A stretch of 16,909 nt of DNA from Olsenella_K sp036454645 (GTDB lineage Bacteria > Actinomycetota > Coriobacteriia > Coriobacteriales > Atopobiaceae), in assembly GCA_036454645.1 (NCBI GenBank), contig JAZHSQ010000044.1, forward strand, positions 1 to 16,909. Reading direction: 5' to 3'. Every line of letters begins with the position of its first letter. The first letter of the stretch is position 1. Positions 9,059-15,611 of this stretch are shown here, in pieces. Position numbers and translations under genes: made by a program. Below the pieces are notes generated by a model that did not search any database, had not been told where the DNA came from, and worked only from the letters and a program-made list of their open reading frames with translations.

Positions 9059-9233
9059 GGGGCACCAGCCCCTTCCGTGTTACGGCGTCCGGTATTGGAC
9101 GCACGACACGGATGCTAGGCTGGCCTTGAACCGGTACCAACTTTGCTGACAGGCGGTACCAAACAAAGATGGCTGTCGTTACCAGTGGCAGCTACTACTC
9201 AGCTGCTCCACCGTCTTCGAAGAGGAGGGACGC

Positions 9234-9434
9234 TTGACAACGCAGGAGGCATTCTCGGAGGAGCCGGAGGCTCATGCACTTATGCAATTTGGCCACCCAA
9301 CAACTCGACCCCGCGACGACACCATATACGAGAACGAGCTAGGGAAGACCAAGACACGACTGGACGTTTGTCTTGTTAGGAGGCGCGAGGAACATTTGCT
9401 CATGCGTCCATGTGTAAGTGGCGGACGCCCCTAG
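9234..9434 (+). CDS. Small hypothetical protein, TTG start, next to the IS21 end
   Basis: 66 codons of unknown function. Support is modest: a strong AGGAGG at 9223-9228 sits 5 bp before TTG 9234, and the product is hydrophilic and balanced (ENELGKTKTRLDV, CLVRRREEHLLMR) rather than the Arg/Ala/Pro-rich text of shadow frames. Its frame runs open upstream to the IS border at 9202, so it could instead be the downstream part of the gene interrupted by IS21. No domain recognised; no neighbour suggests a role. Confidence 0.3.
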   Translation: MTTQEAFSEEPEAHALMQFGHPTTRPRDDTIYENELGKTKTRLDVCLVRRREEHLLMRPCVSGGRP

Positions 9435-9670
9435 TCCCTGCGTGCTTTCGGGAAGCTCACCGCACGGGTGTGACAGATGGCTGGCTGGGTCCCTGCCCCC
9501 GGCGGCTCGGCGCCCACGGCCGAGGCTGGCATACGGACCAGTTACGCACGGCTGAGCTCGCGCGAAGCGCCAACTGGGCTTTTGCGACGTGCTAACTCAG
9601 CCGTGCGTAGTTTCGGGAGGGGCACACGGGGGCGAGGGCGCCGCGGAAGCGCAGCCCCCGTGAGCGCCTC
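9435..9670. other. Non-coding stretch ahead of the toxin-antitoxin remnant
   Basis: No gene recognised. It contains the long hairpin repeat at 9543-9609, listed separately. Between this and the antitoxin the sequence is G-rich without a clear ribosome site. Confidence 0.5.
9543..9609. repeat. Long hairpin repeat with 14-bp perfect arms
   Basis: TACGCACGGCTGAG at 9543-9556 is the exact reverse complement of CTCAGCCGTGCGTA at 9596-9609, with a 39-nt loop. The loop contains GCCAACTGGG (9569-9578), which recurs in reverse complement at 11275-11284 and 11548-11557, linking this hairpin to the repeat elements near 11.2-11.6 kb. There is no U-tract, so a simple terminator is unlikely. Best read as a REP- or MITE-like intergenic repeat. 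Confidence 0.7.
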
Positions 9671-9892
9671 GTGAGGATCACGGAGAACGGCAGAGGAGCC
9701 TACGTGTTCTGCTCCGAGGAGGTCTTCCAGCAGGTGGTGGACGACGCCGTCGAGCGGGCGCTCTACGCGCAGCGCGTCTCTGACGCGATCGACCGTGGCC
9801 GTGCGGACATCTCTGCCGGTCGATATGTGGACGGCATCGAGGCGGCGAAGGCAGCCGTCGCAGACAGGCGGGCCACCCGTGGCACGGCTTAG
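9671..9892 (+). CDS. Phd/YefM-type antitoxin, apparently N-terminally truncated
   Basis: 73 residues from GTG 9671. ITENGRGAYVFCSEEVF resembles the middle of Phd/YefM antitoxins, where a [TL]xNGRGxxV segment follows the first 25-30 residues, and the tail (SDAIDRGRADISAGRYVDGIEAA) is an acidic, helical toxin-binding region. The family's N-terminal segment that builds the DNA-binding fold is absent: the frame runs open upstream only to a TAG at 9608-9610, inside the hairpin repeat, with no ATG and no good ribosome site. The stop overlaps the start of the toxin by 14 bp, as in many type II modules. The loss could abolish autorepression while leaving toxin neutralisation; this is inference. Confidence 0.6.
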   Translation: MRITENGRGAYVFCSEEVFQQVVDDAVERALYAQRVSDAIDRGRADISAGRYVDGIEAAKAAVADRRATRGTA

Positions 9893-10157
9893 GTTCTCCG
9901 AGGAGTTTCTCGATTCCCTGGTCGAGCTCGACGGGCGAGTCGAGGAGGCGGTGTGGAAGAGGCATGCGCTCGTGGGGAGCTTGCCGGGCGAGGGCTCGTC
10001 TCTGGTCGAGCCCTCGCTGAGGCATGCGTACGGACCTACCTGCCTCAAGGTGGCGACAGCCGGCTACGACGTGCTCTACGAGCGCGGGGCAAGGGACGCC
10101 GACGGCGAGGAGGTCGTCTGCGTCCTCGGCGTCGTGGGGCAGAGGACGGTGAGGTAG
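9879..10157 (+). CDS. RelE/ParE-family toxin of a type II toxin-antitoxin pair
   Basis: 92 residues from GTG 9879, chosen because it gives the VARLRFSEEFLDSL opening typical of the family and overlaps the antitoxin end by 14 bp. Visible: N-terminal beta strand and helix pair (FSEEFLDSLVELDGRVEEAVWKR), then a beta-rich part with LRHAYGPTCLKV, YDVLYERG and VVCVLGVVGQRTVR. Family knowledge: RelE members cleave ribosome-bound mRNA and ParE members poison gyrase; the residues seen do not decide between them. The antitoxin immediately upstream sets the role. A longer start at 9795 exists but would overlap nearly half of the antitoxin. Confidence 0.68.
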   Translation: MARLRFSEEFLDSLVELDGRVEEAVWKRHALVGSLPGEGSSLVEPSLRHAYGPTCLKVATAGYDVLYERGARDADGEEVVCVLGVVGQRTVR

Positions 10158-10209
10158 CGGGCGTCCCGACTCGCGGCCTTACGTCTGCGCGTGCCGGCGG
10201 CGCCACTCG

Positions 10210-10590
10210 CTCGGGCTCGAAGTAGCTCCACATGGCGTCGTTGTGGCTCGCGAACGGCACGTCCATGTCCTCGGAGCGGAAGCCCAGCACGTTTCTCGGC
10301 GCCGCCTCGACTTCGCAGCCGAGGAAGGCGGAGAAGAACCCGCCCTCGGGGGGCTCCTGCATCTGCGCCCGGACCGCGACGATCTTCTCGCGCGTCGCCG
10401 TGCGCAGCAGGTTCGCCAGGAAGGCGAGCTCCACCTCGACGAGGAAGCTCGGCATTGCGAGCTCCGTCTCGCCGCAGGTCATCTCCACGGACAGGACGCC
10501 ATCCGCCTCCGAGACGATGAGCTGCATGGGGCCGATCAGGCGCTTGTAGCGGCCGAGGCGCTCGATGCAGGCACGGCCGTCGCGCGCGAC
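10210..10590 (-). pseudogene. Remnant of AraC-type regulator: ligand-binding domain without the HTH
   Basis: Residues encoded here resemble the C-terminal part of the arabinose-binding-like domain of AraC-family regulators: ERLGRYKRLIGPMQLIV, MPSFLVEVELAFLANLLR, and the well-conserved ending DVPFASHNDAMWSYFEPE. In full-length members the last motif is followed by an AraC HTH; here similarity stops at about 10210 and the frame runs on into antisense of the toxin gene. Upstream of 10590 the frame is Arg/Pro-rich without family features. So both ends are lost, most likely by the rearrangement that put the toxin-antitoxin pair here. It could be transcribed but should not bind DNA. Confidence 0.55.
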
Positions 10591-10720
10591 CGGCGCGACC
10601 GTCGCGCCGGGGCAGCGCGTGGGATACTGTCGTGGGAAGGGGGCGCGGCGCCGACGACCTTCTCGCCCACATGGGCGGGGGCGCTGCGCCGTGCGCACGC
10701 GGCAGACGTGAGGCATGACC

Positions 10721-11098
<378 letters not shown>

Positions 11099-11161
11099 CG
11101 GGGGTTCGCTGTCCCGACGGCTCTCCGCGAACCCGCGACACGCGGCCCCGGGCCCCGCGGC

Positions 11162-11394
11162 GCAACTTTCGCGACGGAATTCTGCTTTTCGGCGACTTAG
11201 GGACGGATTCGAGCACGCCCGCGACGCCGGCGGGGCGCCTCTCAGTGCATGGCGTGAGTTCAGCTCGGAGAAACCCCAGTTGGCAGAGGGTACTCCAAGG
11301 AGTTCCGAAGTGCCGTAGCCTCCGCTGCCGCCGGGGGAAGCCGAGGGACCCGTCCCTAAGTCGCCCAAATGCACAAGTCGGCGACAAAAGTTGC
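11162..11394. repeat. MITE-like element, 233 bp, with 45-bp imperfect terminal inverted repeats
   Basis: Bases 11162-11206 and the reverse complement of 11350-11394 align without gaps over 45 nt with 36 identities. Both start GCAACTTT and end GGCGACTTAGGGACGG. The 143-bp interior has no credible ORF and carries CCCAGTTGGC at 11275-11284. Size, long inverted ends and lack of coding fit a miniature inverted-repeat element or a REPIN-like repeat; no parent transposase for these ends is in the window. Confidence 0.7.
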
Positions 11395-11455
11395 ATCGGC
11401 CCGGGCGCCCCGTCCACCAGGTCGGCCCCCGGCGCAGCACCACGGACGCGGGCGT

Positions 11456-11645
11456 GCAACTTTCCGAGTTGTGGATGCCTCCTCTGGCGCCCTGGCGGTC
11501 GACGGGGGAGGCTAGCCGGGCGCGTCGGGCTGCCGCCTCGAGGGAACCCCAGTTGGCGGCCGTGACCCACCGCGCGTGGACCCCGCAGCATTGGTATGGC
11601 CCGTCCATAAGTCTGAAATCTGCACGCCTTGATCCGGGGAGTTGC
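11456..11645. repeat. Second, diverged copy of the inverted-repeat element
   Basis: The reverse complement of 11600-11645 aligns ungapped over 46 nt with the right arm of the preceding element: GCAACT at one end, GTGCA in the middle, and GACTTATGGACGGG against GACTTAGGGACGGG. The interior again carries CCCAGTTGGC (11548-11557). The left arm at 11456 shares GCAACTTT but decays quickly. The copy is shorter and more worn. Confidence 0.5.
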
Positions 11646-11767
11646 GAAGGAGGGCTTGGGCGGGGCGACTTGGGCGTACTGCCCTCGCGCAGCGCCTTGC
11701 GCGACGAGCGACGCGGCATCCGGCGTGTACGATATGGAGGATGCCGATTGCGCCAGGTGGTGGAACG

Positions 11768-13321
11768 ATGTGTCCCGAGACTGATAGCAGGGCATATGGA
11801 TCATGCAAGCCCGACAAGCCCGAGGCCTCCGGCATGGGCAAGGCCAGCCGTGCGCTTGCCGTTGTGGGCGCCGTCGTCGCTGCGTGGTGGCTGCTCGGCG
11901 TCGTCCCGGGCGTCGGGGTCGCGACCGTCCTGTGCGTGATGTCATCCGCGGTGGTGCTCGGCACCGGCGTCGGGCGGGCGCTCGACACGGCCCGCGAGTG
12001 TGTCCGCGACCGCGACCGGGACAGCCGCCGCGACCGCCGCGCGTCCGCCCCGGGGACCTCGGGGCGGACGACTCCGCAGCCACCATGGGAGGACAGCGCG
12101 GGGCAGACGCCCCGACCCGCAGGTCCCGCCCTGAAGCTCGCCGTCTCGCTCATGGCGGCGCATTGCCTCTTCTACTACGGTCTCGCGCTCGAGGAGGAGC
12201 TCGGCGGGACCTGGCAGGTTTGCGTGCCTTACGGGTCGGTCGCGAGCCCAATCGCCGCAACCTGCGTCCTGGCCCTCGGCATCCTTGCCGTCGTCTGCGC
12301 GCGCAGGTGGCTCAGACGCACCAGTCGGCCCTTGCGACTCCGGGCGAAGGTCGCTTGCGTCGCCTGCGCGGCGATCTGGCTGACGGCGACCCTGGCCGTG
12401 TCGGCCTGGCTCCTCCTCGTGGCGCTCTTCGACTACGACGGGACCGAGCGCGTGCTCCAGGTCGGAGGTGCGGCCGCAATCGGCGTCGAGCCAGCATCGG
12501 CCGGCGGAGGGTCCGCGTCGGACGGCGTAGGCCCCGAGGCGACCAGCGGAGGCCCCGAGGCGGTCGACGTAGGTACCGCGTCGGATGACGCCATCGCCGC
12601 GCTCCTCGCGCCCACGCGTCCGGCGCCGACCTACCTCGCCGTCGACTGGGCGGGCTACCAGCCCGACGAGTCGCGCACCCTCTACTACCGCGCGTTCGAC
12701 CCCTTCCTGATGGAGAGCTGGCCGTCGGCGCGGACCTTCGACCACGTGGGCACCCCGGCCGCCAGCAGCCAGGGCGAAGCCGACGGCCATGACGGTGCCA
12801 GCGCGCAAAGCGGGGACGGCGGCCAGGATGTGGCTGGCGACCAGGACGTGGCTAGCGGTCAGGAAGGAGCCGGCGAGCAGGGCGAAGGCGGCGCCGGCGC
12901 GGCCGCCGACGCTGCCGTGGGTTCGGATTCGGCCGCTGCCACGGGCGCCGACGCTGCCGCAATTGCCCCTCCGAGCGACGCGTTCTTATCCGAAGAAAAC
13001 CAGATGCTCGCGGTCTGCCGCTATGTCGAGGACGCGGGCGTCGTGCCCGAGATGGACGCGCTTGCCTTCGGCGCGAACGCCAAGGGCGAGCTATATGCCA
13101 GCTTGGGGACCGCCACCGAGCTCGTGTCGGGCGACGCGGTGACGGTCGAGTACCGCCTGTACGGCAACGGGGAGAAAACCGGCGCGGACGGGGCGCCGGC
13201 CGAGGAGTACGTCCTGCAGCGGCTCTACCCGCACGGGGAGTCGGTCACGGAGCTCGTCGGCTTCTACCTGGTCGTCCCGGAGACCCTGCGTGTGACGGAC
13301 GAGCGCCGCACCTCCTGGTAG
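11768..13321 (+). CDS. Membrane protein of unknown function with acidic low-complexity linker and C-terminal extracytoplasmic domain
   Basis: 517 residues from ATG 11768, chosen for AGGTGG 7 bp upstream; ATG 11741 directly abuts GGAGG and is too close. Predicted membrane segments: about 28-48, 50-70, 122-142, 159-178 and 194-222, with an Arg/Asp-rich loop (RECVRDRDRDSRRDRR) between the second and third. Residues 225-400 are Ala/Gly/Asp/Ser-rich with degenerate repeats (GGQDVAGDQDVASGQEGAGEQ). A compact domain of about 110 residues ends the protein (NQMLAVCRYVEDAGVVPEM, VTVEYRLYGNGEK, YVLQRLYPHGESVTELVGFY). A short WxGYQPDESRTLYYRAFDPF block near 294-313 may pair with it. Family not recognised; a membrane-tethered sensor or stalk-and-head surface protein are guesses only. 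Confidence 0.8.
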   Translation: MCPETDSRAYGSCKPDKPEASGMGKASRALAVVGAVVAAWWLLGVVPGVGVATVLCVMSSAVVLGTGVGRALDTARECVRDRDRDSRRDRRASAPGTSGRTTPQPPWEDSAGQTPRPAGPALKLAVSLMAAHCLFYYGLALEEELGGTWQVCVPYGSVASPIAATCVLALGILAVVCARRWLRRTSRPLRLRAKVACVACAAIWLTATLAVSAWLLLVALFDYDGTERVLQVGGAAAIGVEPASAGGGSASDGVGPEATSGGPEAVDVGTASDDAIAALLAPTRPAPTYLAVDWAGYQPDESRTLYYRAFDPFLMESWPSARTFDHVGTPAASSQGEADGHDGASAQSGDGGQDVAGDQDVASGQEGAGEQGEGGAGAAADAAVGSDSAAATGADAAAIAPPSDAFLSEENQMLAVCRYVEDAGVVPEMDALAFGANAKGELYASLGTATELVSGDAVTVEYRLYGNGEKTGADGAPAEEYVLQRLYPHGESVTELVGFYLVVPETLRVTDERRTSW

Positions 13322-13393
13322 CGGGCACGTCGCGCGCGGGCGGACGGCCGGGACGCCCCGGCAGCGCGGGCGCACGGGCGCCTCCCGGCCCGG

Positions 13394-13600
13394 CTACCGC
13401 CGGCGGCGGTATCGGGCGAGAACCTCGTCGAACTCCGCCTCGCCGCTCAGGTAGTCGGCGAAGGCGAGCAGCGGCTCGCGCCCGTGGAAGGTGGCGCAGT
13501 TCCCGCACAGGTCGCAGTCGCCGATGCACGGGAATCGCCCGCTGACGTAGTCCGTGCGCTCCTGCCTCGTCGATGCCCCGACGCGTGGTGCCCTCTGCAT
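13394..13600 (-). CDS. Small cysteine-rich protein, CPx-type four-Cys cluster, unknown function
   Basis: 68 residues; ATG 13600 follows GGGAG by 8 bp. The centre is FPCIGDCDLCGNCATFHG, with Cys at 25, 29, 32 and 35 (C-x3-C-x2-C-x2-C), preceded by TDYVSGRFP and followed by a helical acidic end (LLAFADYLSGEAEFDEVLARY). The Cys spacing would suit a metal or iron-sulfur site. The clean start and conserved-looking core argue for a real gene. It converges with the membrane protein gene (72 bp between stops). No partner suggests a pathway. Confidence 0.68.
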   Translation of the reverse strand: MQRAPRVGASTRQERTDYVSGRFPCIGDCDLCGNCATFHGREPLLAFADYLSGEAEFDEVLARYRRRR

Positions 13601-13966
13601 GCTGTCGCTCCCGCCCCGCCGTCCCGGCCGATGCCCTGAGAGACGCCAGCCCCGGCGTCCCGTCCGATGTCTCCGGCCATGGTAGCCGTCGACGGCGCCC
13701 CGCGCCAGCGGGCGACAGCCGGTGGCCGGCCGGGCGACCGTCCGCCCTTGGCACTTGACTCGCACCGAGCTTGCCTGGGAACATCTCCTCCGGTCACCTG
13801 CCTGGCGCCGGCCTACCACGTGCCTGGCGCCGCTCCGGCAGGTGCCTGGCGCTGGCCTATCACGTGCCTGGCGCCGCTCCGACAGGTGCCTGGCGCCAGC
13901 CTGCCACCTGCCTGGCGCCTGTCCGTAGCCGGTCTTGGCCCCTGGGGGCTGTGGGAGTGCGTGCCG
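13601..13966. other. Intergenic region with tandem repeats upstream of the pentapeptide protein
   Basis: No gene supported here: ORFs reading through 13667-13966 encode a Pro/Ala/Trp-rich repeat translation (VPGAAP, PGAWRW) produced by the 22-bp tandem repeats. It would be the shared upstream region of the divergent Cys-rich and pentapeptide genes. No clear -35/-10 pair. Confidence 0.6.
13799..13930 (+). repeat. Six tandem 22-bp repeats with GGCGCC core
   Basis: Units start at 13799, 13821, 13843, 13865, 13887 and 13909. Each begins TGCCTGGCGC and then varies; units 1, 3 and 5 share a GCCTxxCAC-type half and units 2 and 4 share CGCTCCGxCAGG, giving a 44-bp higher-order period. GGCGCC and CACGTG palindromes recur. 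The array ends 36 bp before the pentapeptide ATG. Confidence 0.9.
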
Positions 13967-14569
13967 ATGGCTTGCATACGCGACGCGATTGCGGAGATGG
14001 ACGGCGAGGTCCGCGGGCTGGAGTTCGAGGGGGAGGACCTCGACGACGAGCTGCTCGGCCACGTCGAGTTCGAGGACTGCTCCTTCCGGGGGTGCACCTT
14101 CGCCGGCGCGCACGTCGACCGACCGTGCTTCGACCGCTGCACGCTCGAGGACTGCGACCTCGCCAACCTCGCGGGCAACACCGGGTTCTGGCGCGACTCC
14201 ACGGTGCGGGACTGCCGCCTGACCGGCGCCGACCTGCACAAGTCCGTGCTCACGCGCGTGCGCCTCTCGGGCTGCAACCTCTCGTACCTGGGCCTCGCGG
14301 AGTCGAAGCTCGAGCGCGTCGAGCTCGTCGGCTGCGACCTGCACGAGGCGGCGCTGTCGCAGGTGCGCATCCGCGGCAGGCTGGTGCTGGACGGCTGCGA
14401 CCTCACGCGCGCGGAGCTCTTCCAGACCAGGCTCGGCGGCGTTGACCTCACGAGCTGCGAGATCGGCGGCATGCGGGTGAGCGACACCTTCCGCGAGCTG
14501 CGCGACGCCGTCGTCGGGATCGACCAGCTCCCCGAGCTCGCGGGCCTTCTCGGCGTGCAGGTCAGGTAG
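13967..14569 (+). CDS. Pentapeptide repeat protein
   Basis: 200 residues. ATG 13967 is chosen because GGGAG lies 9 bp upstream; the longer frame only translates the tandem repeats. Most of the protein is A(D/N)LxX-like pentapeptides: VEFEDCSFRGCTFAGAHVD, CTLEDCDLANLAGN, CRLTGADLHKS, VRLSGCNLSYLGL, CDLHEAAL, CDLTRAELFQ. The end (GMRVSDTFRELRDAVVGIDQLPELAGLLGVQV) matches the usual C-terminal helix of such proteins. Family knowledge: these fold into a right-handed square beta-helix; some (Qnr, MfpA) mimic DNA and protect gyrase, but most have no known role. Nothing here singles out gyrase. A 26-bp tandem duplication covers the stop codon. Confidence 0.85.
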   Translation: MACIRDAIAEMDGEVRGLEFEGEDLDDELLGHVEFEDCSFRGCTFAGAHVDRPCFDRCTLEDCDLANLAGNTGFWRDSTVRDCRLTGADLHKSVLTRVRLSGCNLSYLGLAESKLERVELVGCDLHEAALSQVRIRGRLVLDGCDLTRAELFQTRLGGVDLTSCEIGGMRVSDTFRELRDAVVGIDQLPELAGLLGVQVR

Positions 14570-14606
14570 GGGAGAAGGACGTGCGGGTCAGGTAGGGGAG
14601 AAGGAC
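14555..14606 (+). repeat. 26-bp tandem duplication across the stop of the pentapeptide gene
   Basis: 14555-14580 and 14581-14606 are adjacent 26-bp copies differing at one position (GTGCAGG against GTGCGGG). The first copy contains the VQVR codons and the TAG stop; the second is untranslated. Confidence 0.92.
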
Positions 14607-14634
14607 GTCCGGCAGCTGGCGTGCGGGCTGGCCG

Positions 14635-14913
14635 CTAGCGCGTGTAGACGGTCAGGTGCACGTTCTCGTTCTCGAGCGCGACGCGGGCGACCACCGAGCA
14701 GATTCCGTCGAAGAGGTCGCGGCGGGCGGCGGGCACCCCCTCCCGCGTGCGCGTCACGTCGAAGCGCGTGCTCGTGTCCATGTCCTCGAGGCAGTCCTCG
14801 AGGGCCGCGAGGTTCCTGCCAAAGTAGGCCGGAAGCCTCAGCTTCCTCGCTATGAGGTCCCAGACCTCCTGGTCGGATTCACTGCTCAGCTCGCGCAACT
14901 TGACCGTCGCCAT
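14635..14913 (-). CDS. Barstar-family ribonuclease inhibitor (immunity protein)
   Basis: 92 residues; ATG 14913 follows GGGGAG by 7 bp. Matches barstar around the inhibitor's key helix: LRLPAYFGRNLAALEDCLEDM lines up with the LPEYYGENLDALWDCL region of Bacillus barstar, and the Asp equivalent to Asp39, which plugs the RNase active site, is kept, while the Asp35 equivalent is Ala. It ends in the expected hydrophobic strand (VHLTVYTR). It lies 86 bp downstream of the barnase-like gene on the same strand, so the pair is likely an operon in which this cytoplasmic protein protects the producer from RNase that is not exported. Confidence 0.88.
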   Translation of the reverse strand: MATVKLRELSSESDQEVWDLIARKLRLPAYFGRNLAALEDCLEDMDTSTRFDVTRTREGVPAARRDLFDGICSVVARVALENENVHLTVYTR

Positions 14914-14999
14914 CCTCTGCTCCCCTTCGTCGCGAGACCATCCGGGTCCACTGCGAGACCGCCCCGCGAGGCCCCGAGAGCCGCTCCTCGCCCGGCCCC

Positions 15000-15611
15000 T
15001 CAGTAGAGCTGCTCGAAGGTCCGGTAGTGGTCCGACGTGTAGTAGATCAGCCCGTCGTCCGAGTACACGATCCGCTCGGGACCGCGCGCCCCTCCATGGT
15101 AGTCGACGTCGCACTCTCGCCAGGTCCTGCCCCTCGCCTCGGGGAGGGCGTGGTCGTCGTTGTGGAAAACGCCTCCCCCGATGCTCTTTCCCGGGCAGAC
15201 CTCGTCCAGGTTGCCCTCGCTGGGGACCCAGCCCGCGGCCCGCGCGCGCGTCTTGCTGATGAAGTTGGGCGGAAGCTCCCCGTACTCATGCAGGTAGGCG
15301 GCAATCTCCTCCTTGCTGGTGTATGGCTCGCCCCTCGCGACCGTGACGGCCGCGTCGCGTGGCTCCTCGCCTTCGTCGTAGGCGGGCTGGCCGGAGCCTT
15401 GCGGCTCGCTCGCGGCGGGCTCCGCGCCTGCCGGAGGGCCCTGCGTCGTCGCCCCTAGTCCCGCCGCGCCGCATCCGCCGAGCGAGAGCGCAACGAGGGC
15501 GGCCACGATGGCCGCGAAGAGGGCCGTCGCGAGGCCTGCGCCTCGCCCCGACGCCCGGCGGACCCGTTCGGCCCCGCGCTCCGCGCCGCCCGTCCACCGC
15601 TTCGGCATCAT
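15000..15611 (-). CDS. Secreted/lipidated barnase-family ribonuclease
   Basis: 203 residues from ATG 15611; ATG 15608 is 5 bp from GGGAGG and equally possible. A longer frame from 15728 has no ribosome site and would bury the signal peptide. N-terminus: basic segment, hydrophobic core about 29-43 and lipobox LGGC with Cys47, so a lipoprotein precursor; then a Gly/Ala/Glu-rich linker to about 93. The rest aligns with barnase over its length: YLHEYGELPPNFISK (K120 = Lys27), GNLDEVCPGKSIGG, GRTWRECDVDY (E166 = Glu73, general base), ARGPER (R176, R180 = Arg83, Arg87) and SDHYRTF (H195 = His102, general acid). The Trp94 position is Gly. All catalytic residues are present, so active RNA cleavage is expected. 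The barstar gene follows. Confidence 0.92.
   Translation of the reverse strand: MMPKRWTGGAERGAERVRRASGRGAGLATALFAAIVAALVALSLGGCGAAGLGATTQGPPAGAEPAASEPQGSGQPAYDEGEEPRDAAVTVARGEPYTSKEEIAAYLHEYGELPPNFISKTRARAAGWVPSEGNLDEVCPGKSIGGGVFHNDDHALPEARGRTWRECDVDYHGGARGPERIVYSDDGLIYYTSDHYRTFEQLY

Larger units (their letters stand above)
6622..9201 (-). mobile_element. IS21-family insertion sequence, full length, istA-istB on minus strand
   Basis: The element holds istA and istB in the usual order and is bounded by imperfect inverted repeats starting 5'-TGAGTAGTA at 6622 and at 9201 (reverse strand). The two ends match at 22 of 31 ungapped positions and keep the TG...CA termini common in this family. Internal GGTACCA motifs recur near both ends (6640-6670; 9131-9165), as expected of IS21 transposase binding sites. 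Total length is about 2.58 kb, normal for the family. I see no clear short target duplication in the immediate flanks, so the exact boundary could be off by a few bases, or later rearrangement removed it. Confidence 0.82.
11099..11767. other. Long non-coding stretch filled by inverted-repeat elements
   Basis: No gene supported: ORFs through here are Arg/Pro/Ser-rich shadow text. Most of the space is taken by two related repeat elements (11162-11394 and about 11456-11645), entered separately. The last 100 bp lead into the membrane protein gene. Confidence 0.65.

Noticed and set aside
7857..9149. 430-codon plus-strand ORF opposite istA
   Set aside because: Antisense of the DDE transposase; composition is that of a shadow frame.
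9543..9609. Rho-independent terminator
   Set aside because: The 39-nt loop and the lack of a T-run do not fit; the shared motif with other elements favours a dispersed repeat.
13799..13930. CRISPR array
   Set aside because: Repeats are directly adjacent with no unique spacers and no cas genes are present; it is a plain tandem repeat.
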